Positions 33,959-46,194 of a stretch of 64,000 bases of DNA are shown here, one piece after another. A model generated the notes under the pieces. That model was not told the origin of the DNA. It saw nothing but the letters and a program-made list of their open reading frames with translations, and did not search any database. Both the position numbers and the translations under genes were made by a program. Every line of letters begins with the position of its first letter. Position 1 is the first letter of the stretch. The stretch comes from Shewanella sp. Isolate13 (lineage in GTDB: Bacteria; Pseudomonadota; Gammaproteobacteria; Enterobacterales; Shewanellaceae): assembly GCF_022398325.1 (NCBI RefSeq), contig NZ_JAKEVD010000016.1:1-64000 (forward strand), given 5' to 3'.

Positions 33959-36583
33959 TTAAGCAAGCTTAGCTGAGATCCATGGAATAACTTGCTCTAA
34001 GGCACCATCAAGGTTCTCTGGTTGGCTACCGCCAGCTTGAGCCATATCAGGACGTCCACCACCTTTACCGCCAACTTGCGCTGCGATAGAAGCAACCAAC
34101 TCACCGGCTTTAACCTTGCCTGTAAGATCTTTCGTGACGCCAGCTATCAGATTCACTTTAGCATCACCCGCAATCGCTAGTACCACAATACCAGACTGTA
34201 GCTTCTGCTTAAGCTCATCTTGCAAACCGCGTAGTGCGCCCGCATCAACGCCCTCTAACTTCTTCACAAGGACTTTAACGCCATTAACGTCAACGGCGTC
34301 TCCTGCAAGATCTGCACTGGTCGCTGCAGCCAACTTATCTTTTAACTGAGATAACTCTTTTTCAAGTAACTTAGTCTTATCAAGCTGAGCTTTTAGCTTA
34401 GCCACGACTGAAGCGCTATCGCCTTTCAATAGTGCAGCCGCTTCTTCAAGCTGTGCTTGCTGCTTGGCAACATAAGCCATCGCCGCTGCGCCTGTTACCG
34501 CCTCAATACGACGTACGCCTGCTGCGATACCGCCCTCAGAAGTGATCTTAAATAAACCTATATCACCAGTACGGCCTACGTGAGTACCACCACATAGTTC
34601 GATAGAGAAATCACCCATAGTGACCACACGTACTTCTGAATCGTATTTTTCACCAAATAGCGCCATCGCGCCTTTCTCTTTGGCGGTTTCGATATCCATC
34701 ACTTCTGCTGTCAGTTCGTGGTTACGGCGAATTTGGGTATTCACTAACTCTTCTACTTCTTTTAGCTCGCTGGCTTTAACGCCTTCAAAGTGAGAGAAGT
34801 CAAAACGTAGACGCTCAGGATCAACCAAAGAACCTTTCTGAGTCACATGTGTCCCCAACACTTGGCGAAGCGCCGCATGAAGAAGGTGAGTCACCGAGTG
34901 GTTTAGTTCTGTTCTATGGCGAAGTTTCTTATCTACATTCGCAGTCAATGCTTGGCCAGCTTTGATTTCACCTGTGACCACGCGTCCGATATGACCAATC
35001 GCTTGACCATACTTCTGTGTGTCAGTTACAGCAAACTCAATACCATCGGCTATCAGTACACCTTTGTCGCCACACTGACCGCCTGACTCACCATAAAATG
35101 GTGTGCTATCCAGAACGATAACCGCTTCTTCGCCAGCAGCGATAGACTCAATAGCTTCGCCCGCTTTATAAATTGCAGTCACAGCAGCCTTGTTGTTCAG
35201 CTCGGTGTAACCGGTAAAGCTGCTTTGCTCGTCAATCTTAAGACCTTCGTTATAGTCGGTATCGAATTGACCCGCAGCTTGTGCACGCTTACGCTGTTCC
35301 GCCATAGCGGCTTCAAAACCCGCCTCATCAACTGTAATATCACGCTCACGACAAACGTCAGCAGTTAAATCGACAGGGAAGCCATAGGTGTCGTAAAGCT
35401 TAAATGCTGTTTCGCCGTCTAACACTTTGCTTGTTAGTTCATTTAGCGCCGCATCTAAAATACCTAGGCCGCGTTCTAATGTACGAGCAAATTGCTCCTC
35501 TTCCGCTTTTAGTGACTTCTCAACGATAGCCTGAGTCTCTTGCAAGCCTTTAGCAGCATCGCCCATCACTTCAATCAAAGTTGGCACTAATTTATAGAAG
35601 AAGCTATCGGTTGCACCAAGCTTGTTACCGTGACGCACCGCGCGGCGGATAATACGACGAAGTACATATCCACGACCTTCATTAGAAGGCATCACACCGT
35701 CAGCCACTAAGAATGCGCACGAGCGAATGTGGTCTGCAATCACGCGCAAAGATTTATTTTCAAGATCCGTCACACCAAGAATAGATGCCGTCTTCTTAAT
35801 CAAAGCTTGGAAAATATCGATTTCGTAGTTTGAGTGTACGCCCTGCATAATCGCTGCAATACGCTCAATACCCATACCCGTATCAACCGATGGCTTGGGT
35901 AGTGGCTTCATTTCACCGTCAGCTTGACGGTTGTACTGCATAAATACGATGTTCCAGATCTCGATAAAACGGTCACCATCTTCTTCAGGCGTACCAGGAC
36001 GTCCACCCCAGATATGATCGCCGTGATCGTAGAAGATCTCTGTACAAGGACCACATGGGCCTGTATCACCCATCTGCCAGAAGTTATCAGAGGCATATGG
36101 TGCACCTTTGTTGTCACCAATGCGGATAACATTTTCTGCTGCGACACCAATTTTTTGAGTCCAAAGGTCAAACGCTTCGTCATCGGTTTCATAGATAGTG
36201 ACGCAAAGACGCTCTTTCGGTAGCTTTAGCTCTTCAGTAAGGAAAGTCCAAGCGAAACGAATCGCATCTTCTTTAAAGTAATCACCAAAGCTGAAGTTAC
36301 CCAACATTTCAAAGAAAGTATGATGACGTGCAGTGTAGCCAACGTTGTCTAAGTCATTGTGCTTTCCGCCCGCACGAACGCAGCGCTGTGAAGAGGTTGC
36401 TCTTGTGTAATTACGCTTATCAGCCCCCAAAAACACATCTTTAAACTGGTTCATACCCGCATTGGTAAACAGTAGAGTCGGATCGTTCCCTGGAACGAGT
36501 GAGCTACTATCAACGACCTGGTGACCATTTGTGCGGAAATATTCCAAAAAAGCACTTCGCAGTGCTGCAGTGGTTTGATACAT
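33959..36583 (-). CDS. alaS: Alanyl-tRNA synthetase
   Basis: An 874-residue class II synthetase. Catalytic core motifs at the N-terminus ([36 protein letters not shown], the [19 protein letters not shown] motif), then the tRNA-recognition part, the editing domain ([31 protein letters not shown] with the zinc-binding His and Cys) and the C-terminal DHHA1 oligomerisation region, which ends [13 protein letters not shown]. Start ATG 36583 has AGGACGG upstream; a 9-residue longer frame is unneeded. Length matches E. coli (876). It lies between recA and csrA; recX, usual in this gap, is absent. Confidence 0.98.
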   Translation of the reverse strand: MYQTTAALRSAFLEYFRTNGHQVVDSSSLVPGNDPTLLFTNAGMNQFKDVFLGADKRNYTRATSSQRCVRAGGKHNDLDNVGYTARHHTFFEMLGNFSFGDYFKEDAIRFAWTFLTEELKLPKERLCVTIYETDDEAFDLWTQKIGVAAENVIRIGDNKGAPYASDNFWQMGDTGPCGPCTEIFYDHGDHIWGGRPGTPEEDGDRFIEIWNIVFMQYNRQADGEMKPLPKPSVDTGMGIERIAAIMQGVHSNYEIDIFQALIKKTASILGVTDLENKSLRVIADHIRSCAFLVADGVMPSNEGRGYVLRRIIRRAVRHGNKLGATDSFFYKLVPTLIEVMGDAAKGLQETQAIVEKSLKAEEEQFARTLERGLGILDAALNELTSKVLDGETAFKLYDTYGFPVDLTADVCRERDITVDEAGFEAAMAEQRKRAQAAGQFDTDYNEGLKIDEQSSFTGYTELNNKAAVTAIYKAGEAIESIAAGEEAVIVLDSTPFYGESGGQCGDKGVLIADGIEFAVTDTQKYGQAIGHIGRVVTGEIKAGQALTANVDKKLRHRTELNHSVTHLLHAALRQVLGTHVTQKGSLVDPERLRFDFSHFEGVKASELKEVEELVNTQIRRNHELTAEVMDIETAKEKGAMALFGEKYDSEVRVVTMGDFSIELCGGTHVGRTGDIGLFKITSEGGIAAGVRRIEAVTGAAAMAYVAKQQAQLEEAAALLKGDSASVVAKLKAQLDKTKLLEKELSQLKDKLAAATSADLAGDAVDVNGVKVLVKKLEGVDAGALRGLQDELKQKLQSGIVVLAIAGDAKVNLIAGVTKDLTGKVKAGELVASIAAQVGGKGGGRPDMAQAGGSQPENLDGALEQVIPWISAKLA

Positions 36584-36949
36584 GAAACCGTCCTGAATTA
36601 GGTTGAGCAAATAGCCCTAAAGAGCTGAGTGATAAATTTTTATGGATAGCATTATAAGCAGAGTAATGCCCAACAACCAGCCCTGTTGATGCAAAACTGC
36701 GTGAGGAGCATAAATTAACAGCCTAAAACGCGATAGCGGCTAACTGAGGGATATTAAATAGTGGCTTACTATTGGAGAAAAGCTGATGAATTTAGGCTAT
36801 ACAGCGCTTTGAACGAAAAAGAACTAATGTTATTGCGCGACAGCTCTAAGCAAGCTAGAAGTGAGAGTTTAAGCAGAAGGATTTAAGGTAAGTGCTTTTC
36901 GAGGATTGCGAGATAGCAGACGAAGTCGTCTGCTATCTAACGGGCAAGC
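36584..36949. other. Gap between recA and alaS without recX
   Basis: In many gammaproteobacteria recX occupies this position. Here about 365 nt contain only the recA hairpin (36911-36938) and AT-rich sequence with stops in all frames. No recX-like stretch could be recognised. Confidence 0.6.
36911..36938 (-). terminator. Hairpin after recA
   Basis: A perfect 13-bp stem (AGATAGCAGACGA and complement) with a 2-nt loop, 12 nt past the recA stop codon. The T run on the minus strand is missing, so it may be a processing or stabilising hairpin rather than a strong intrinsic terminator. Confidence 0.6.
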
Positions 36950-38017
36950 TTAAAATACTTCGCCAGTCTCTAAGTCGATGTTATCGCCAGCGGTATCAGC
37001 AGGTTCTGCACTCACCTTCTCACCATTGCCTAATAGCATAGCGCGTAGTGTCGTTTCGATTTCGTCTGACACTGCAGGGTTTTCGATTAGGTATTTACCA
37101 GCATTTGCACGGCCTTGACCAATCTTGTCACCTTTGTAGCTATACCAAGCACCAGACTTTTCGATTAGCTTGTGCTGTACACCTAGGTCAACTAGTTCAC
37201 CCGTGCTGTTGATACCTTGTCCATAAAGGATCTGGAACTCAGCTTGTTTGAACGGAGCGGCGATCTTGTTCTTAACCACTTTTACGCGAGTCTCGTTACC
37301 GATCACTTCTTCTCTATCTTTAATCGCACCTGTACGGCGGATATCTAGACGAACAGAAGCGTAGAACTTAAGTGCATTACCACCAGTAGTAGTCTCTGGG
37401 TTACCGAACATAACACCAATCTTCATACGAATCTGGTTGATGAAAATAAGCAGTGTATTTGACTGCTTAAGGTTACCCGCAAGCTTACGCATTGCTTGGC
37501 TCATCATACGCGCCGCAAGACCCATGTGAGAATCACCAATCTCGCCTTCAATTTCAGCCTTTGGTGTCAATGCTGCAACCGAGTCAACGATAATCACGTC
37601 TACTGCGCCGCTTCGAGTCAGTGCGTCACAAATCTCAAGCGCCTGCTCACCCGTATCAGGCTGTGAACATAATAGGTTATCGATATCTACACCTAGCTTT
37701 TGAGCGTAGATAGGATCAAGTGCATGCTCAGCATCGATAAAGGCACAGGTCTTACCCTGCTTTTGCGCTGCAGCGATAACTTCAAGAGTTAACGTTGTTT
37801 TACCTGAAGATTCTGGACCATAGATCTCAACGATACGACCCATAGGTAAGCCGCCTGCACCTAACGCCACGTCCAAAGCTAATGAGCCAGTAGAAATCGT
37901 TTCTACGTCCATTGAACGGTCTTCGCCTAACTTCATGATTGAGCCTTTACCAAACTGCTTCTCAATCTGTCCTAAAACGGCGTTCAATGCTTTCTCTTTA
38001 TTTGGATCTATCTTCAT
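36950..38017 (-). CDS. recA: Recombinase RecA
   Basis: A 355-residue RecA. Walker [10 protein letters not shown] at 67-75, the loop L1/L2 regions, and [20 protein letters not shown] with the Walker B strand; the acidic C-terminal tail ends [11 protein letters not shown]. RecA forms filaments on ssDNA, catalyses strand exchange and activates LexA self-cleavage. Start ATG 38017 with AGGA close upstream; a 23-residue extension is spurious. A perfect-looking LexA box lies about 107 nt upstream. It diverges from mutS. Confidence 0.99.
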   Translation of the reverse strand: MKIDPNKEKALNAVLGQIEKQFGKGSIMKLGEDRSMDVETISTGSLALDVALGAGGLPMGRIVEIYGPESSGKTTLTLEVIAAAQKQGKTCAFIDAEHALDPIYAQKLGVDIDNLLCSQPDTGEQALEICDALTRSGAVDVIIVDSVAALTPKAEIEGEIGDSHMGLAARMMSQAMRKLAGNLKQSNTLLIFINQIRMKIGVMFGNPETTTGGNALKFYASVRLDIRRTGAIKDREEVIGNETRVKVVKNKIAAPFKQAEFQILYGQGINSTGELVDLGVQHKLIEKSGAWYSYKGDKIGQGRANAGKYLIENPAVSDEIETTLRAMLLGNGEKVSAEPADTAGDNIDLETGEVF

Positions 38018-38123
38018 TCCTAATATCCTCTGGATCACAGCGCAAACACAGTTGCACACTGATTTATCATTTGGGTGACGACTCAATTTGCCTTCGCTAG
38101 AGCCTCAATATGAAACTAGTATA

Positions 38124-38139
38124 CTGTACAATCATACAG
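38124..38139. promoter_or_regulatory. LexA (SOS) box of recA
   Basis: CTGTACAATCATACAG within a flanking TA-N-TA context fits the gammaproteobacterial LexA consensus CTGT-N8-ACAG exactly at the outer bases. It is 107-122 nt upstream of the recA start codon. mutS diverges on the other side; SOS control of mutS is not implied. Confidence 0.93.
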
Positions 38140-38337
38140 TATCAAGTACTGTGTAAAAATATTTTATATATTTATTTAAATCATGCACTTGCTAAAGATA
38201 AGGATTTATCCACAGTAATTTATTGCCGAAACACTGTAAGAATTCCGCCTCAACGCTGAAAAATATTGTTAATATTGGCGTCAATATTGTTTAAGGCACT
38301 TCAAGCTGCCACAGTAAATGACAGGCAAAACAAATCG

Positions 38338-40917
38338 ATGACCGCTATTGATCCTCAAAGCTTAGAAAAACACACTCCTATGATGCGTCAATACTTGACG
38401 TTAAAAGCCCAGCATCCTGATATGTTGCTCTTTTACCGCATGGGCGATTTTTATGAGCTCTTTTATGAAGACGCTAAAAAGGCATCTGAACTACTTGGGA
38501 TCTCGTTAACGGCCCGAGGCAAAAGCGGCGGCGACCCCATTCCTATGGCTGGCCTGCCCTACCATGCGGTAGAAGGTTATTTAGCAAAACTGGTTCAGTT
38601 ACGCGTATCTGTGGCTATTTGTGAGCAGGTTGGCGATCCAGCCACCTCTAAAGGCCCAGTCGAGCGTAAAGTGGTGCGGATTGTAACCCCAGGTACATTA
38701 ACCGATGAGGCTCTGCTGCAAGAGCGTCAAGACAATCTGCTCGCTGCGCTCTATCAAGGTAAGACTGGCTACGGTTATGCCACCTTAGATGTCGCATCGG
38801 GACGCTTCGTCATTACAGAGCTTGCCGATACCGAAGCGCTAGAGGCTGAGCTACAACGTACCAATCCTGCTGAGCTGCTTTATAGTGAAGACTTCTCTCA
38901 GATGAGTCTCATTTCAGGCATGAACGGTACTCGCCGTCGTCCAGAGTGGGAGTTTGATTACGATACTTGCCATCGTCTCTTACTTAATCAGTTTGGCACC
39001 AAAGATCTCAAAGGCTTTGGTATTGAAGACGCACGACTGTCTTTACAGGCTGCAGGCTGCTTAATGCAGTACGTGAAAGACACTCAACGTACGGCTCTGC
39101 CCCATATCAACTCTATCGTGCGCTTCAATCAGTCCGACAGCATAGTGCTAGATGCCGCAACCCGTCGTAACTTAGAGCTCACGGTAAACCTGCAGGGCGG
39201 ACGTGAAAATACCCTAGCATCAGTGCTCGACAATACTGTGACGCCTATGGGTAGCCGCATGCTGCAACGCTGGATCCACCAGCCTCTGCGCAATCATGAC
39301 ATTATTCGAGCGAGACAAAGCTCAATTGAAGAGCTGATGTCCACAGGTTACTTTGAGCTCTTGTCTGAAGATCTTAAGGCGCTCGGTGATGTGGAGCGTA
39401 TTACTGCGCGTATCGCACTGCGCAACGCCCGTCCGCGAGACTTTGCCCGACTACGTCAAGCCTTGGCACTATTGCCTCAATTACAACAGACGCTCACTCA
39501 GGCCAATGCACCTCATCTTAAGTATTTGTCGCAAGTCATCGGGGAGTTTCCAACAGAGCTCGAGCTATTGTCTCGCGCCGTTGTCGATAATCCGCCTATG
39601 CTTATTCGCGATGGTGGCGTGATCCGTGAGGGTTACTGTGAAGAATTAGATCAGTGGCGCAAGCTGAGTGAAGGTGCCACCGATTACCTACAAGAACTCG
39701 AAGCGCGTGAGAAAGAGCAGACTGGGATCTCAACTCTCAAAGTCGGCTATAACCGCGTCCATGGTTACTATATTGAAGTCAGTCGCCGCGAATCCGATCT
39801 GGTGCCCTTGAGCTATCAGCGCAGACAAACGCTTAAAAATACCGAACGCTACATCATTCCTGAGCTTAAGGAACATGAAGAAAAGGTCCTATCGAGCCAA
39901 GGCAAAGCACTGGCACTTGAAAAACAGCTATGGGAACAGCTGTTCGATCTTATCTTGCCTAAGCTATATGAACTGCAAGATTTTGCTAAAGCATCGGCAG
40001 AACTCGATGTGTTATGTAACTTTGCCGAACGTGCTGAGAGCTTAAATTACCACTGTCCAGAGCTATCAAACACGTCGGGGATCCAGATTGAAGCGGGTCG
40101 CCACCCCGTTGTTGAGCAAGTTAGCCAAAGCCCATTTATCGCGAATCCAGTGACCTTAAATGCCCAACGAAAGATGCTGATCGTTACAGGCCCAAATATG
40201 GGCGGTAAATCGACCTACATGCGTCAAGTTGCCTTGATCACGCTCATGGCACATATTGGCTGTTATGTTCCTGCCGAACATGCCGTCATAGGCCCAGTAG
40301 ACAGGATATTCACCCGTATTGGTGCATCGGATGACTTGGCCTCAGGTCGCTCAACCTTCATGGTAGAGATGACTGAAACGGCCAATATCTTACATAATGC
40401 AACGCCAAACAGCTTAGTCTTGATGGATGAAATTGGCCGAGGTACCTCTACCTATGATGGTCTGTCGCTTGCTTGGTCTGCAGCTGAGTATTTGGCGAAA
40501 CAGTTGCAGGCAATGACGTTGTTTGCGACCCACTACTTCGAGCTGACTCAGCTGCCTGAGCAGTTATCGAATGTCGAGAACGTGCATTTAGATGCGGTCG
40601 AACATGGTGACAGCATCGTATTTATGCATGCTGTACAAGAGGGGGCCGCCAGCCGCAGTTATGGCCTGCAAGTAGCTGCACTCGCGGGTGTGCCAAATTG
40701 TGTCATCAGTGCTGCAAAACATAAGCTTCATCAGCTGGAAAGCCGAGATCATGAGGTTAATCATAACGATCCTCAACAGCCTCTACAGCAAAGTATTAGC
40801 TTCTCATCGCCAGCTCCCTCTCCAGTGCTTGAAGCCCTAGAGAAGATGAACCCCGATGAATTGACGCCTAGGCAGGCTCTTGATTATCTCTATAACCTTA
40901 AGAAGCTGGCTATATAA
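38338..40917 (+). CDS. mutS: DNA mismatch repair protein MutS
   Basis: An 859-residue MutS. Mismatch-binding domain I carries the Phe-x-Glu motif in [18 protein letters not shown] near residues 38-55. The core and clamp follow, and the ABC-type ATPase has Walker [10 protein letters not shown] at about 618-626, the [14 protein letters not shown] signature, Walker [17 protein letters not shown], and the [10 protein letters not shown] switch His. The C-terminal tail with tetramerisation segment ends [12 protein letters not shown]. Start ATG 38338 matches the family ([19 protein letters not shown]); a 24-residue upstream extension is spurious. It converges with rpoS. Confidence 0.98.
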   Translation: MTAIDPQSLEKHTPMMRQYLTLKAQHPDMLLFYRMGDFYELFYEDAKKASELLGISLTARGKSGGDPIPMAGLPYHAVEGYLAKLVQLRVSVAICEQVGDPATSKGPVERKVVRIVTPGTLTDEALLQERQDNLLAALYQGKTGYGYATLDVASGRFVITELADTEALEAELQRTNPAELLYSEDFSQMSLISGMNGTRRRPEWEFDYDTCHRLLLNQFGTKDLKGFGIEDARLSLQAAGCLMQYVKDTQRTALPHINSIVRFNQSDSIVLDAATRRNLELTVNLQGGRENTLASVLDNTVTPMGSRMLQRWIHQPLRNHDIIRARQSSIEELMSTGYFELLSEDLKALGDVERITARIALRNARPRDFARLRQALALLPQLQQTLTQANAPHLKYLSQVIGEFPTELELLSRAVVDNPPMLIRDGGVIREGYCEELDQWRKLSEGATDYLQELEAREKEQTGISTLKVGYNRVHGYYIEVSRRESDLVPLSYQRRQTLKNTERYIIPELKEHEEKVLSSQGKALALEKQLWEQLFDLILPKLYELQDFAKASAELDVLCNFAERAESLNYHCPELSNTSGIQIEAGRHPVVEQVSQSPFIANPVTLNAQRKMLIVTGPNMGGKSTYMRQVALITLMAHIGCYVPAEHAVIGPVDRIFTRIGASDDLASGRSTFMVEMTETANILHNATPNSLVLMDEIGRGTSTYDGLSLAWSAAEYLAKQLQAMTLFATHYFELTQLPEQLSNVENVHLDAVEHGDSIVFMHAVQEGAASRSYGLQVAALAGVPNCVISAAKHKLHQLESRDHEVNHNDPQQPLQQSISFSSPAPSPVLEALEKMNPDELTPRQALDYLYNLKKLAI

Positions 40918-40964
40918 TCCCCCCTTTAAGCCTAGTTAAACGCGAGATAGAGAAAGGCAAAAAC

Positions 40965-40998
40965 AAAAAAGCGCAGTTGATTAGCAACTGCGCTTTTT
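40965..40998. terminator. Bidirectional terminator between mutS and rpoS
   Basis: AAAAAGCGCAGTTG / CAACTGCGCTTTTT with a 5-nt loop; strong in both directions. Confidence 0.92.
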
Positions 40999-41027
40999 AT
41001 TTATCTTATCGCGATTGGTATCAAACG

Positions 41028-41996
41028 CTATACTCTAAATATCGCTTCAACCGATAGTCCCTGTGCTCCTAGCAAGTCTTTCAAACGCTTAAGCGCCTCA
41101 ACTTGGATCTGGCGTACTCTTTCTCGAGTCAGTCCTATCTCCTTACCTACATTTTCTAAAGTAGAAGGCTCATAACCTAGCAAACCAAATCTGCGCGCTA
41201 ACACTTCTCTTTGCTTGGTATTAAGCTCATCTAACCACTTCACTACTGACTTAGACATATCTTCGTCTTGCACTTTATAGTCAGGTCCAACTTTATCATC
41301 GTCTGCGAGTACATCTAGTAATGCTTTGTCGCTTTCACCGCCTAAAGGTGTGTCGACGGAAGTAATTCTTTCATTGAGCTTAAGCATTCGGCTTACATCT
41401 GCGCTAGGCAACTCTAGCTGATCAGCAATCTCTTCTGCCGTAGGCTCATGATCTAACTTATGCGCGAGTTCTCGAGCAGTACGCAGATAAACGTTTAGCT
41501 CTTTGACAACATGGATGGGAAGTCGAATGGTTCGCGTTTGATTCATGATCGCTCGCTCAATCGTCTGTCTAATCCACCATGTGGCATAGGTTGAAAATCT
41601 AAAACCACGTTCAGGGTCAAACTTCTCTACTGCGCGGATCAGGCCTAAATTACCCTCTTCGATAAGATCAAGCAGCGCTAAGCCGCGATTATTGTATCGA
41701 CGCGCAATTTTAACGACCAATCTGAGGTTACTTTCAATCATGCGGTTACGAGACTTTTCACACCCTTTAAGGGATTTACGTGAAAAATACACTTCTTCCT
41801 CCGCACTGAGGAGAGGGGAAAATCCAATTTCACCTAGATACAGCTGTGTGGCATCTAAGTTTTTCTGTAAATCATCTTGTACTTGTTGTTCTAATTCCGC
41901 TTCTTTTACATCCTGTTTAGTAAGATTGCTTGATGAATCTTCTACAGAGTGGCTGTTAGGTTGCTCTGCGACAACGGCACTATTTAATCTGCCCAT
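41028..41996 (-). CDS. rpoS: RNA polymerase sigma factor RpoS (sigma-38)
   Basis: A 322-residue stationary-phase and general-stress sigma factor. An acidic N-terminus is followed by region 1.2 ([20 protein letters not shown]), region 2 ([20 protein letters not shown] and [19 protein letters not shown]), region 3 and region 4 ([20 protein letters not shown]), ending [10 protein letters not shown], very close to E. coli RpoS. Gene order with nlpD upstream is conserved; in E. coli the main rpoS promoter lies inside nlpD, which may hold here. It converges with mutS. Confidence 0.98.
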   Translation of the reverse strand: MGRLNSAVVAEQPNSHSVEDSSSNLTKQDVKEAELEQQVQDDLQKNLDATQLYLGEIGFSPLLSAEEEVYFSRKSLKGCEKSRNRMIESNLRLVVKIARRYNNRGLALLDLIEEGNLGLIRAVEKFDPERGFRFSTYATWWIRQTIERAIMNQTRTIRLPIHVVKELNVYLRTARELAHKLDHEPTAEEIADQLELPSADVSRMLKLNERITSVDTPLGGESDKALLDVLADDDKVGPDYKVQDEDMSKSVVKWLDELNTKQREVLARRFGLLGYEPSTLENVGKEIGLTRERVRQIQVEALKRLKDLLGAQGLSVEAIFRV

Positions 41997-42072
41997 AATA
42001 TATCTCCCGAATTTTTACATTTAACTACTGCACTTCACTATCCTCCGATTTGCCAAAATGGCGGCCCAACAA

Positions 42073-42963
42073 CTATTGTTTAGGCAAAAATTTAAGTGGG
42101 TTAACTGACTTTCCATGGTAGCGGATCTCAAAATGTAACATGATCCGATTTGTGCCAGTGCTTCCCATTGTTGCTACTGTTTGTCCAACATTAACAGTTT
42201 GCTTTTCTTTAACTAAGATCTTATCAGCGTGGGCATAAGCACTTAAGTAATCATCACTATGTTTAATAATAACTAAGTTCCCATACCCCCGAAGTGCGCT
42301 ACCTGCGTAAACGACTCTACCGCTTGCAGCCGCTTTAATTGCATCACCTCGGTTACCGGCGATCTTTATCCCTTTATTTCCCTGCTCTTTGGCTGAGAAA
42401 GTTCCAATCACCTTACCTTTCACAGGCCAGGACCATCGACTCACTTTCGTTGGGAGCTCGGCTGGCTTGTGAACAACCCGGTTAACATCTTGTTGACCGC
42501 TTGTTACAGAATACGCAGGCTTCGCGACAGGATCAAGCTGTTTTTTTGACCTATTATTTTGACTATTCGTTGTAGCGGGATTATTGCTAACAGTTTGTTT
42601 TTTAGCACTTTCACTGCTTGTAGAGGCCGTTTTAACCGTTGAATTAGACGTTTTTTTGACGCTTTGGCTATTTGTAACAGTTTTTTTAGAGCTAAGACTC
42701 AATACTTGCCCAGGGTAGATGGTATAAGGCTTTGGTAGGCGATTTTGCTTGGCAAGATCCACGAAATCTTTATTCGCTCCCCAAGCAATAGAATATAAAG
42801 TATCGCCTGTTTTAACGATATAACGACTTCCCTTAATCGATCCTTTGCTGATCGATGGGGTCTGAGGACCATTGATAGATTCTACAGGAGCGGGCCTTTC
42901 AGATTGAAAACTACAACCTGAAAGTAGCAACGCGCAGACACAATAAAAGCAAACGAACCTCAT
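42073..42963 (-). CDS. nlpD: NlpD-type LysM/LytM lipoprotein, amidase activator
   Basis: A 296-residue lipoprotein (MRFVCFYCVCALLLSGC, lipobox LLSGC) that starts at ATG 42963 with GAAGAG upstream. A LysM domain lies at about 45-92 (YIVKTGDTLYSIAWGANKDF). A Ser/Thr/Gln/Lys-rich linker follows, then a LytM (M23) domain from about 195. The LytM metal site is degenerate: NRGDAIKAA replaces the His-Gly-Asp type motif, so it should not cut peptidoglycan. It should instead activate AmiC-type amidases at the septum, as E. coli NlpD does. Confidence 0.93.
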   Translation of the reverse strand: MRFVCFYCVCALLLSGCSFQSERPAPVESINGPQTPSISKGSIKGSRYIVKTGDTLYSIAWGANKDFVDLAKQNRLPKPYTIYPGQVLSLSSKKTVTNSQSVKKTSNSTVKTASTSSESAKKQTVSNNPATTNSQNNRSKKQLDPVAKPAYSVTSGQQDVNRVVHKPAELPTKVSRWSWPVKGKVIGTFSAKEQGNKGIKIAGNRGDAIKAAASGRVVYAGSALRGYGNLVIIKHSDDYLSAYAHADKILVKEKQTVNVGQTVATMGSTGTNRIMLHFEIRYHGKSVNPLKFLPKQ

Positions 42964-43042
42964 TCTTAACTCTTCACCCCAAACCATCCTGTTGCCGATA
43001 CGACTAAATTATTATCTGTCGCTAAATGTGTCAGTGCTAAGC

Positions 43043-43678
43043 CTAAGCAAGTTCGCCACTAACAAGTGGTACAAAACGCACGTCCTCTATAACCTCTGAT
43101 GTAAACTGATCGCCAACGCGAGTCACCTTTAACAAGCGCTGTTGGGTCTCTCCAACTGGGATCACTAACACACCACCTTCGGCAAGCTGTGCCACTAACG
43201 CCTCAGGAATTGAGCTAGCTGCCGCCGTTACCATTATCGCATCATAGGGGCCTTTACTCGGCCAGCCCTGCCAGCCATCACCGTATTTAAAAGCGATATT
43301 GTGTAAGTTAAGCTTTTTTAGCCTTTGCCTTGCTTGGATCTGCAGGCTTTTAATTCGTTCCACCGTACACAACTGCGGCACTAACTTTGCTAAAACCGCT
43401 GCCTGATAACCCGAACCTGTGCCAATTTCAAGCACTTTAGTCGGTTTAGCTTGCAAGATAATCTCAGTCATTCTCGCCACAATATAGGGCTGGGAAATGG
43501 TTTGTCCCTGACCTATAGGCAGGGCAGTATTCTCGTAGGCTTTATGTCCAAGCGCCGGATCGAGAAACTGCTCCCTCGGCGTATTTGCCACTGCCTGTAA
43601 TACTGCTTCATTGCGGATCCCAGCCTCATACAGATTTCTTGCAAGATTCAATGCTGATGTTGAGGCGACAGGGTTCAT
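43043..43678 (-). CDS. pcm: Protein-L-isoaspartate O-methyltransferase
   Basis: A 211-residue SAM-dependent enzyme that repairs isoaspartyl residues in aged proteins. Motifs: [32 protein letters not shown] (substrate region), [18 protein letters not shown] (SAM-binding motif I) and [21 protein letters not shown] 43678 with GGAAAA upstream is preferred over a TTG 15 nt further out. It lies in the conserved surE-pcm-nlpD-rpoS block. Confidence 0.97.
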   Translation of the reverse strand: MNPVASTSALNLARNLYEAGIRNEAVLQAVANTPREQFLDPALGHKAYENTALPIGQGQTISQPYIVARMTEIILQAKPTKVLEIGTGSGYQAAVLAKLVPQLCTVERIKSLQIQARQRLKKLNLHNIAFKYGDGWQGWPSKGPYDAIMVTAAASSIPEALVAQLAEGGVLVIPVGETQQRLLKVTRVGDQFTSEVIEDVRFVPLVSGELA

Positions 43679-43796
43679 AGATCTATTTTCCAATATTTAT
43701 TACGATAATTAACACTGTGATAGCCCGTCTCAATAGGGCTATCGGTAAAAGCTTTTCATCGGCAATATGCCGCAAAGCGCTGATTATAGGCCTGTG

Positions 43797-44543
43797 CTAG
43801 TCCGATATTTTAGCTAACCAGTTATCTAATGTCTTAAGCTGTTCAAAAGCCGTTAAGTCCACCGTGAGTGGAGTAATAGACACATAGCCATTGGCCACCG
43901 CGTAAAAGTCGGTGCCGTCACTGGCATCTTGCTCATCACCCGGTGGACCTAACCAAAAGATCTCTTTTCCTGCTGGATCTAGGGTTCTCACCATACCTTC
44001 CGCTCTATGTCTTGCACCGAGACGGGTGATCTTCATTCCCTTAACTTCAGACAATGGCAAATCTGGTACGTTGATATTCAAGATCTTATCTTGAGCTACA
44101 GGGTTTTCCTGCAAAGCTTTGACGATTTTTAACGCGTAGTGAGCCGCCGTTTCATAGTGTTCATGGCCGACCAGCGAGATGGCAATCGCAGGGAAACCCA
44201 GAAAGCGCCCTTCCATTGCCGCAGCAACAGTCCCCGAATACAAGGTATCATCACCCATGTTCGCACCCGCGTTAATACCTGAGACCACCATATCGGGCTC
44301 ATCTTGGTATAGCTCTCGGATCGCTAAATGGACGCAGTCTGTCGGAGTTCCACTTACAGAGATAAAACCATTGTCTAAGGTATTCAGTCGCAGCGGGTTG
44401 GTCAAGGTTAACGAATTACTCGCCCCAGAACAGTTTCTATCTGGCCCTACCGTCAGGGTTTCAGCTATCTGGCTCATGGCTCGAGTTAAGGCCGCTATGC
44501 CTTCGGCATTCACTCCATCATCATTACTGATCAGAATCTTCAT
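43797..44543 (-). CDS. surE: 5'/3'-nucleotidase SurE
   Basis: A 248-residue metal-dependent phosphatase acting on nucleoside monophosphates and exopolyphosphate. The N-terminal metal site [15 protein letters not shown] contains Asp8-Asp9, with further ligands Ser in [10 protein letters not shown] and Asn in [14 protein letters not shown]. The start overlaps the truD stop (ATGA), so the two genes are translationally coupled. Length fits E. coli SurE (253). Cytoplasmic. Confidence 0.97.
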   Translation of the reverse strand: MKILISNDDGVNAEGIAALTRAMSQIAETLTVGPDRNCSGASNSLTLTNPLRLNTLDNGFISVSGTPTDCVHLAIRELYQDEPDMVVSGINAGANMGDDTLYSGTVAAAMEGRFLGFPAIAISLVGHEHYETAAHYALKIVKALQENPVAQDKILNINVPDLPLSEVKGMKITRLGARHRAEGMVRTLDPAGKEIFWLGPPGDEQDASDGTDFYAVANGYVSITPLTVDLTAFEQLKTLDNWLAKISD

Positions 44544-45607
44544 TGCTGCGCCTCAGCACTTCTTTGCTCAGCCAGCATTTGTTGGCGCGCCACCTCTTGA
44601 ACATCTTGGTACAGGAATAGTTCACGTAGCACCGAAGTGGCATAAGAACCTGATGGTAATGCAAATTTTAGAACAATGGTATCTTCATCAACTTCATATT
44701 GCAGATGTTGTGGCTCAAGTAACAATGCACGTCTTTCTTGATTGAGTCCCGCTTGCTCAAGGCCTTCTCTATCTAGGTCTAATGACGCTAGCGCGTCAGC
44801 TTCACATGTTGCAGCATCTCCCTGTGCTAACGCTGAACCTCGACCCCATAGCGGTGCCGATAACTGGATATCCTTTTTTGCAAGACGTTCTAACAGAGTC
44901 TCGTCCCAAGTTTCGGCGACAAAGTAGCTCTTACTTCCCGCTAACAATACGCAATCGCCTGCTAACGGCGTAACACCGTGCGCCGCTAGACGAGCAGAGC
45001 AGGCAAGATTAAACAGGTTAGAGCGCACTGCAGACAGATACATGCTGCGCTTATTTCTATCTTTGACTTTGCGGCCGGTAAACATCTGACGACCAAACAT
45101 TAAGTTCTTACCGTCATGACCGAAGCGCTGCTCACCAAAATAATTAGGTACGCCCTGCTCACTGATAAGCTCAATACGTTTAACCACATCAACCATATCG
45201 CTGACATTACGTAGGGTTAAAGTAAAACGGTTACCCGCCAATGCGCCGATGCGTAGCTTCTTACTGTGTCTTGACGCGCTTAGCACTGTGATCTGCTCGC
45301 TATTTAGCTGCTGCCAGTCAGGGGTATCTTTGCCAGGAATACGCACACCAAACCACTGCTCGGTAATCGCATGCTTATCTTTTTGCCCGGCATACGTCAC
45401 CTCTTTAGGGTGCACATGAGCAAAGCTCGATAGCACCTTAGCGACTTCAACCGTATTCAGTCCCTCTTTGCGAATATGCAGCAGGTGATGTTCACCTTCG
45501 CCCGTAGGTGCAAAAGGCAGGATTTCCTGTACCTGAAAATCGCTATTATGGGTCCGAAGGTCAGCCGTCGAGGTTGGCTGACCGTATAAATAATGTAGTT
45601 CGCTCAT
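44540..45607 (-). CDS. truD: tRNA pseudouridine(13) synthase TruD
   Basis: A 355-residue pseudouridine synthase that modifies U13 of tRNA-Glu and others. The catalytic Asp77 is in [17 protein letters not shown], and RNFFGxQRFG-like [14 protein letters not shown] follows near residue 157. The catalytic fold is completed by [15 protein letters not shown] near the C-terminus, the family's second conserved block. The start has only a weak ribosome-binding site. It overlaps surE by 4 nt and follows ispF after 65 nt. Confidence 0.97.
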   Translation of the reverse strand: MSELHYLYGQPTSTADLRTHNSDFQVQEILPFAPTGEGEHHLLHIRKEGLNTVEVAKVLSSFAHVHPKEVTYAGQKDKHAITEQWFGVRIPGKDTPDWQQLNSEQITVLSASRHSKKLRIGALAGNRFTLTLRNVSDMVDVVKRIELISEQGVPNYFGEQRFGHDGKNLMFGRQMFTGRKVKDRNKRSMYLSAVRSNLFNLACSARLAAHGVTPLAGDCVLLAGSKSYFVAETWDETLLERLAKKDIQLSAPLWGRGSALAQGDAATCEADALASLDLDREGLEQAGLNQERRALLLEPQHLQYEVDEDTIVLKFALPSGSYATSVLRELFLYQDVQEVARQQMLAEQRSAEAQQ

Positions 45608-45672
45608 AATCTGTTTATCTTCTATCTATGGCTTAATTTAATTATGACTTAGCCTTTCTATAAAAAGCCTTT

Positions 45673-46152
45673 TTATGACTGAGCCATCAGCACCACAGCT
45701 TCCACTGCAATGCCTTCTTTTCTGCCGGTAAAGCCAAGCTTTTCAGTGGTGGTTGCTTTAACGTTGATATCATCAATATCCGAGGCTAAATCTTCGGCCA
45801 GCACGGCGCGAATCGCCTCAATATGCGGCGCCATTTTAGGTGCCTGAGCAATCACGGTTACATCGAGGTTTGATAGGCTATAACCCCTATCGGTGGCTAA
45901 TTTGTAGCAATGCCTTAATAGCACTCGACTATCGGCGCCTTTGAACTGGACATCGGTATCGGGGAAATGTTTACCAATATCCCCCAGCGCCATCGCACCT
46001 AAAATCGCATCACTGATCGCATGCAGGACCACATCGCCATCTGAGTGTGCGATTAAGCCGACCTCATAGGGTACGGTAATGCCACCGAGAATTAGTGGCG
46101 GCTCACCACCAAATTTATGCACATCAAAACCATGACCAATTCGAATTTTCAT
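45673..46152 (-). CDS. ispF: 2-C-methyl-D-erythritol 2,4-cyclodiphosphate synthase
   Basis: A 159-residue trimeric zinc enzyme of the MEP isoprenoid pathway that forms MECDP with release of CMP. Metal ligands Asp10 and His12 are in [12 protein letters not shown], the third His is in [17 protein letters not shown], and the [11 protein letters not shown] and [18 protein letters not shown] motifs are intact. It follows ispD after 42 nt, the usual order. Confidence 0.98.
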   Translation of the reverse strand: MKIRIGHGFDVHKFGGEPPLILGGITVPYEVGLIAHSDGDVVLHAISDAILGAMALGDIGKHFPDTDVQFKGADSRVLLRHCYKLATDRGYSLSNLDVTVIAQAPKMAPHIEAIRAVLAEDLASDIDDINVKATTTEKLGFTGRKEGIAVEAVVLMAQS

Positions 46153-46194
46153 CGGTATTCCCGTTTATCTATCTAAATAAGTTGTTGGCTCAGC

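Noticed and set aside
36640-36910. Several GGA trinucleotides on the plus strand in the recA-alaS gap, considered as a CsrB-like RNA.
   Set aside because: Only about six, not in repeated hairpin loops, and no promoter-terminator frame. CsrB-type RNAs have many more, regularly spaced in loops.
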